This document shows positions 58,946-64,000 of a DNA stretch of 64,000 nucleotides, piece after piece; position 1 is the stretch's first letter, and every line of letters begins with the position of its first letter. The notes under the pieces are model-generated. The model saw only the letters and a list, made by a program, of their open reading frames with translations, made no database searches and had not been told where the DNA came from. Position numbers and translations under genes: made by a program. The DNA is taken from assembly GCF_902686445.1 (NCBI RefSeq), contig NC_062232.1:87964932-88028931 (forward strand). Reading direction: 5' to 3'. The stretch is from Sciurus carolinensis. Taxonomy: Eukaryota; Chordata; Mammalia; Rodentia; Sciuridae.

Positions 58946-59490
58946 GAGTGCATATAGATATTAACCTAATGAGCAAGTCAAATGAGTACTATGTGGGAAG
59001 CATATTTTCTTATAAAGAAATACAATATAAAAAATTGAAAATACTCTGATCACAACAGCTCCTAGGTCTGTCATGAGACTGAGTAAGTTTATGCAAGTTG
59101 AGTGTCCAAGGACTCTTGGTCACTTTGGAATAATATAAGGAGTGGAGAACTTAATGGGTCTCACAGGGTTATATAAAAGCAAACCAGACATGGAGATACT
59201 GCCACAATTTTTCATGTCAACCAGAATGTACAAATTATCCCATGAGGCAGTTAGAAAATAATTCCCCTTCAGTAGGTATCAGAAGAAAATTCTACCCTTT
59301 ATCCCTTCCAAATATTTAGAAAAATGTATATTGCAATGGTTATAAGAAGGAAATAGTTGCCTAAAAGAGAAATAAAAATTACAGTGCCTTGTATAATAAA
59401 TGTCATGGGAGATAAGATACGACACATTTTATTGGGAAAATTGAATTCCAGAAGACTTGCTGAACCTATATTCTGCCATTGGATAGTACT
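58946..59490. other. Unassigned
   Basis: Ordinary AT-rich sequence without a recognised feature. Confidence 0.4.
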
Positions 59491-59507
59491 GTTTGGAAGT
59501 TATGGCA

Positions 59508-59702
59508 ATTTTTTTTTTTGCACTGGGTATTGAAGGCAGAGGAGCTTTACCCATGAGCTCCATCTCCAGCCACTTTTTATTTTATTATTTTGTTTTGAGA
59601 CAGGGCCTCACTAACTTGTCAAGGCTGGCCTCAAACTTGTGGTCCTCCTGTCTTAGCCTCCCCAGTCTCTGGGATTATAGGTGTATAGCACCACACCCAC
59701 GT
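59508..59702 (-). mobile_element. Dimeric 7SL/ID-type SINE
   Basis: Minus-strand; T-run at left, 'gcactgggtattgaag' and 'gagacagggcctcactaact', 'cttagcctccccagtctctg' on the plus strand are the complement of the two halves. Confidence 0.85.
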
Positions 59703-59714
59703 GGTTAAAGTAAT

Positions 59715-60222
59715 ATTTTTAATTTAATTTTTTTATTTGCTTTTTTAAGTTATACATGACAGTGGAATGTATTTTGACATATTGTACATACATGCAGTAT
59801 AACTTTCATTCTTGTGGTTGTACATGATATGGAGTTATACTAGTCGTGTATTCATATATGAGCAAAGGAAAGTTAGGTCCGATTCATTCTACTGTCTATC
59901 CTATTCCAATCCCACCTCACTCTCCTTCATTCCCTTTTATCTAATCCAATGAATTTCTATACTTCCCCTTCCTACTCTACCTTGCTATGGGTTAGCATCC
60001 ACATATCAGAGAGAACATTCAACCTTTGGTTTTTTGGGCTTGGCTTATTTCACTTAGCATGATATTCTCCAGTTCCATCCATTTACCTGCAAATGCCATA
60101 ATTTCAATCTTTTTTATGACTGATCAATATTCCATTGTGTGCACATAACACCTTTTCTTCATCCATTCATCTGTTGAAGGGCATTTAGGTTGGCTCCATA
60201 GCTTGGCTATTGTGAATTGTAA
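59715..60222 (-). mobile_element. L1 3' end
   Basis: Minus-strand 3' UTR and the end of ORF2 ('tagcatgatattctccagtt', 'ttgaagggcatttaggttgg'), ending abruptly at 60222, so 5' truncated. Confidence 0.85.
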
Positions 60223-61690
60223 GGTTTTTTTTGATTACAGTGACGAAACAGGTGACTGAAACAGAAATTGGTACCAAGAAGTGGGGTCCTTTCTGTGATT
60301 AACATGATTATGTGGTTCAGAAATCTTTGGAGCTGTTTTGTGGTGGGGGAGTTTTGAAAAGTTTACAGATGCAAGGTGGAAACACTTTAGAATGTTGTAA
60401 GCTGAGCTCGATGGGTAATTCTGAACTTATATCATCATCAATGCTGATAGGAATGTGGACTGTGCTCATGAAATTTCAGAGGGAATTGAGGACTCTGCTG
60501 GGAATTGAAACAGAGTTCACTTGTGTTATAGACTAGCAAAGAAGTTGTCTATATTTTACCCATGTCTTGAGATTTTTTTTTGAGGCTGAATTTAAAAGTG
60601 ATGAACTAATAAATCTGGCAGAGAACATTTCAAGGCAGCATGGCATTCAGGCAGTGGCATGGATATTGCTGACAGCTTTTAACCAAATTTGCTGTGATAA
60701 TGAGGAGCAGAAAAAATTGAAACAGCTTGCAGTTTGGCCAGAAAAATGCAAAAAAATCCCTGGGGCTAAGGATGTTATGGTTGTTAAAGACATTACAGTC
60801 ACTAAGAAGATATTGTCTGTAATTTACATACAGACAGTAGGAGGAATGGTTTCAGGGCATCTCAGGAATTGGCAAGATCACACCCATCTCACACTCAAGC
60901 ATGTAAAAGTAAAAATTCCATTGAGAAGAGACCTTGGGGTGCCCTGCTTGCACTGGACCTAGGAAGTGATTTCACTGTGCTTAGACCCCCAGGCATTCAG
61001 AGGCTACTGCATCCAGGGTTACAGGAACTTTGGCTACTGCTCAAAATGGTGGAGGACCTTGACTTTAACCACCTAGTGCTAATTCTGCAGGAATGCAGGA
61101 TGCTAGAGTTAGGGGATAATGGAGGCTTCCACTGAGATTGCAAAGGAAAGCCTGGGAGATCAGGCAAAGTGCAGCAGGGTCGTAGTCCCTGCAGACAGCC
61201 CCTGAGAGGGTAACACATGAAAATTTGATAAGGAACCTGAAGCTGCAGTGGAGACCCCCAAGATTAAGAGATGCCAGTACCATGGGATATCTGCCAAGAA
61301 CCATGCAGATGTGAAGCAGAAACCAGCGAAGAGAGAGGCTATGTGAGTTTCAACCAACAGGCCATAGGGGTGGAGCTACACAAGCCCTTTGGAGAGAAAA
61401 TTGTGATGCCATGTGCCCTAGATTCTGGACATGGAGTTACAGGATATGTTTGCCCAGTTCAATTACAGTCTTGCTTTGGGTCCATCCCTCCTTTTATGCC
61501 CCTATTTCTTCCTTTTAAAATGGAAATGTTTACTCTGTGCCATTATATATTGGATGTATGTAACTTCATTTTTGCTGGGGCTCACACTGAGAGTTTGCCT
61601 TGAGTCTCAGAGTAGACTTTGGACTTGGACTTTTGGACAAGGCAAAAAATGTTAAGACTATGGAATTCTTGGGAATGGAGTAAATGTAAT
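60223..61690 (+). mobile_element. MaLR internal sequence (ERVL-MaLR)
   Basis: Begins with an LTR end and a Leu-type primer-site-like TTGGTACCAAGAAGTGGGGT at about 60268. Later blocks (a 'ggggtggagctacacaagcc' motif at 61368 and 'gactttggacttggactttt' at 61613) have the THE1/MST internal order. The 131-codon frame at 60567-60962 is part of this non-autonomous element and is not a gene. No 3' LTR is found. Confidence 0.7.
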
Positions 61691-62029
61691 TTTTTACAAC
61701 AAGGTACTTATTTTCTAGATGTCAGAGGAAAGAACTTGTGGACAGAGAGAGAAGAAAACCACTAAGTCTGCTTATGGGAATCAGAAACTGCTTCAACAGA
61801 TAGGTTATATTTGAACTCAGTTTTCTTTTGTAAGATTTAAAAGATTCAACTCTACAGAGAAGTACTGAGAAAAATAATTTTTAAAACACCCTGAAGCTAA
61901 CTATACAGTTCTAAAAAGCATTTATTTTCTTTTTCTCATTTTCCCCGAGAAAGAATAAAAATGAAATAAGCCATGATAGATATGGAATTAAATTCCTCTT
62001 TATTATTCAACTAAGCATTATCATGAATA
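61691..62029. other. Unassigned
   Basis: AT-rich sequence. Nothing recognised. Confidence 0.4.
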
Positions 62030-62340
62030 TGATATATTTATTTCCTGTCCATATTTTCATGCTTTTACATCAAATGTGTCCAAGAATTTAGTATTGTTTA
62101 TGTGGTTTTCTAAGTGATATGATATGTCACATTTTGTTCTGCAACTTGATTTTTATCAGATAACTTTTAAAATATATATTCAAGTTTAGACATGCATCTT
62201 TAGTTTATTAATTTTGCTTGAACAATATTCCATCCTGTGAATATAATATAAGTTAGTCATTAATTTCCACACTGATGTATATTTTGGTGGTTTGCAGTTC
62301 TTCCTTACTACACCATTGCTCTGAACTTCCTGTCATATGT
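62030..62340 (-). mobile_element. Possible ancient L1 (L1M/L1ME-like) fragment
   Basis: Weak minus-strand similarity to ORF2-end words ('aacaatattccatcctgtga'). Confidence 0.4.
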
Positions 62341-62369
62341 CTCTAAGTACACATGTGCAGGTGTTTATC

Positions 62370-62480
62370 TAGGGCAGTGGTTCTCAAATTGGACTGTACA
62401 TTCAAATACTTGGGAAATTCTTAAAGAACACATATACATCTCCTTCCATGTAAAAGAAGTAGTTCCTGATAGACCAAGTT
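62370..62480 (+). mobile_element. MER5-like hAT-Charlie fragment
   Basis: 'gggcagtggttctcaaattg' is the typical start of MER5-type elements; the far end is lost. Confidence 0.6.
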
Positions 62481-64000
62481 TTCTATAAAGAACAACAAGA
62501 AAGGTCAAATATACTGCCAAGATCTAGTGCAGAAGAGGCTTAAAAGATAGCAGCAGTGAAACATCAAAACATGGAGTCAGACTCTTTAGTATAACACCTA
62601 GACAGGTGCAATTTACCCTTCTTCGTCATGAAAAATAAAGTATGTTTTTATATAATGGAGATAAACAGAATATTCTTGGTAACTAAGTGATTCCCATGGG
62701 TGTCTCTTAGTACTCCTTTACCCAGTTTTGATGGTAAATGGAAAAGTGCCATAACCTTAGCCGTGATAACACTCACTTCAGATTCATCAGGGATGTCACC
62801 AGGTCAGTGATAGACACCAGTTGAGGGAATCTAGACTAGACAGTGGAGAAGGGAGATAACTGTTAGCAGTTGTGATCCTGAGACCAGTTACAGTAACAGA
62901 ACCTGTAATTCATTCCACAAATTGAGACCCATCAGAACCCTGCAGGAGTTATTTCCCAGATTTTTATGAAGTAAATTTGTTCAGCAAAAGGGGTGAACAG
63001 TGTTGAACATGAAGGTGCTCCAAACGGATTCCTCTTCAACAAAGAATTTATTGTTCCACATGCTAGGAGTTCTGTTAGCACTGTTCAGCTTTTAGCCCCT
63101 TCAGTGACAACCTCCACTGCAGAGAGACATCACTCAGATACAGTAACTGATTAAGATGGGTGTATAAAGGCATAACCATTTTGTACTTACACAGGACAAC
63201 TATAATTGGCCAATTTTGCTCCAGATTTCCTCATGCAGTCATCCAAGGCTGTTACTATTTTGGCCTGCATTTCTGCTTGACTTCTACCCCAGTCTAATTA
63301 TATTTCTTTCCTTTCATTTTTACAGGCATCAGTCCCAAAGTCATTCCCACATAAACATCATGTACAGTAAATTCTGTTTCAGAGTTTGCTTCTTGGAAAA
63401 CCTAATGTACAAAATTTCCACTACTGCTACCAGTTTATGTATTAGTAGGAGCACAATTAGACTGCTTAGTAAATGGATCTAGCAGTAAATCAGATTCTTA
63501 AGGGAATATGTCTTATAGAGGGTTTTACCTTGTTTTGAAATAATCCAGTTCTTTCACCAGCAGTTTCAGCCACTTCCTGATGAAGACAGTGTTTTACACC
63601 TGCAATTCCAGTTACTTCTTTGGAAGATTCAGTGAACATGTTACATGCTGCCCTGCTGAATTTCTGCCATGGAGGGGTCTGTGAGGCTGAACTCCAAGTA
63701 CTTCAAGATATGTTCTTGGGTTTGGAAGTAGATCTCAAAGGAAAACATGTCCAAAACTTCCAGAAATGTTCTAGAGGAAAAGATGTTCTGGGCTGGGGTC
63801 TCCATAGTGAACCTCTAGTACAGGTTGAATGCAAAACCAGCATTGATGAATGGCATCTTATAGAGAATGGCATTTTATTGAGGCAAATGGCAAGCAGTTT
63901 TTTTTTTTTTTTAACTTCAGAGCTGTTAGGTGGTGCATAATGAACTGTGGCATGTAACCCAAGTACCAAAAGAATCAAAAACTGAAATGGCAATGTTTTG
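62481..64000. other. Unassigned
   Basis: No recognised gene. The 88-codon frame (63216-63482) and the 106-codon frame (63620-63940) have no domain I know. The second encodes a run of Phe because of a T-run, and it overlaps a 96-codon frame on the other strand, so it is probably chance. Words at 63350-63410 slightly resemble LTR ends. Confidence 0.4.

Noticed and set aside
60567..60962. 131-codon frame as a novel gene
   Set aside because: Inside MaLR internal sequence, without recognised domain or splice structure.
63620..63993. Overlapping frames of 106 and 96 codons on opposite strands
   Set aside because: A T-run produces homopolymer residues in both and no protein family is recognised.

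Overview
This is eukaryotic, mammalian DNA. Its repeats point to a rodent of the squirrel family (Sciuridae, for example a ground squirrel or marmot). There are many ID-type and dimeric 7SL/ID-type SINEs with the usual squirrel wording, rodent-like young L1 copies, MaLR/MLT1 long terminal repeats and a MER2-like transposon. The family assignments are from recognition of sequence, not from a database search. I found no host protein gene, no convincing exon and no CRISPR array or bacterial feature. Nearly all long reading frames belong to retrotransposons or arise by chance inside repeats.

Layout. 1-4560: an old L1 on the minus strand with later insertions. 6220-12165: a nearly full-length young L1 on the minus strand, with a 5' UTR of repeated units, broken ORF1 and ORF2, and telomere-like hexamers in its 3' UTR. 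12353-18035: a gammaretrovirus-like provirus (ERV-A) with two similar LTRs, a Phe-type primer site and broken gag, pol and env. 20000-29640: old L1 remnants, including a 30-bp repeat array (21165-22340) just upstream of an old L1 ORF1, and a 5'-inverted L1 (25305-26984). 31815-35160: a young 5'-inverted L1 that also carries about 490 bp of non-L1 DNA before its final poly(A), flanked by a 14-bp target duplication inside an older L1. 36500-43000: MLT1, MER2, SINEs, and a roughly 330-bp segment present twice. 43000-49600: an old L1 split by a SINE, a third 5'-inverted L1 and a betaretrovirus-like element with inverted termini. 51241-54991: a second endogenous retrovirus (ERV-B), which starts at R, ends with R plus poly(A) and has a 14-bp target duplication, so it looks like an L1-made processed copy of a retroviral RNA. 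55000-64000: another old L1 with nested insertions, MaLR internal sequence and mostly unassigned DNA.

The elements are related mechanistically: L1 machinery explains the L1 copies, the SINEs, the processed retroviral copy and the transduced segment. None of the L1 or retroviral coding regions seen here is intact. The most rewarding observations are the processed retroviral copy, the inverted L1 with transduction, the second look at the two retroviruses sharing internal sequence under different LTRs, and the telomere-like motif in the L1 3' UTR. Coordinates of old repeats are approximate to some tens of bases.
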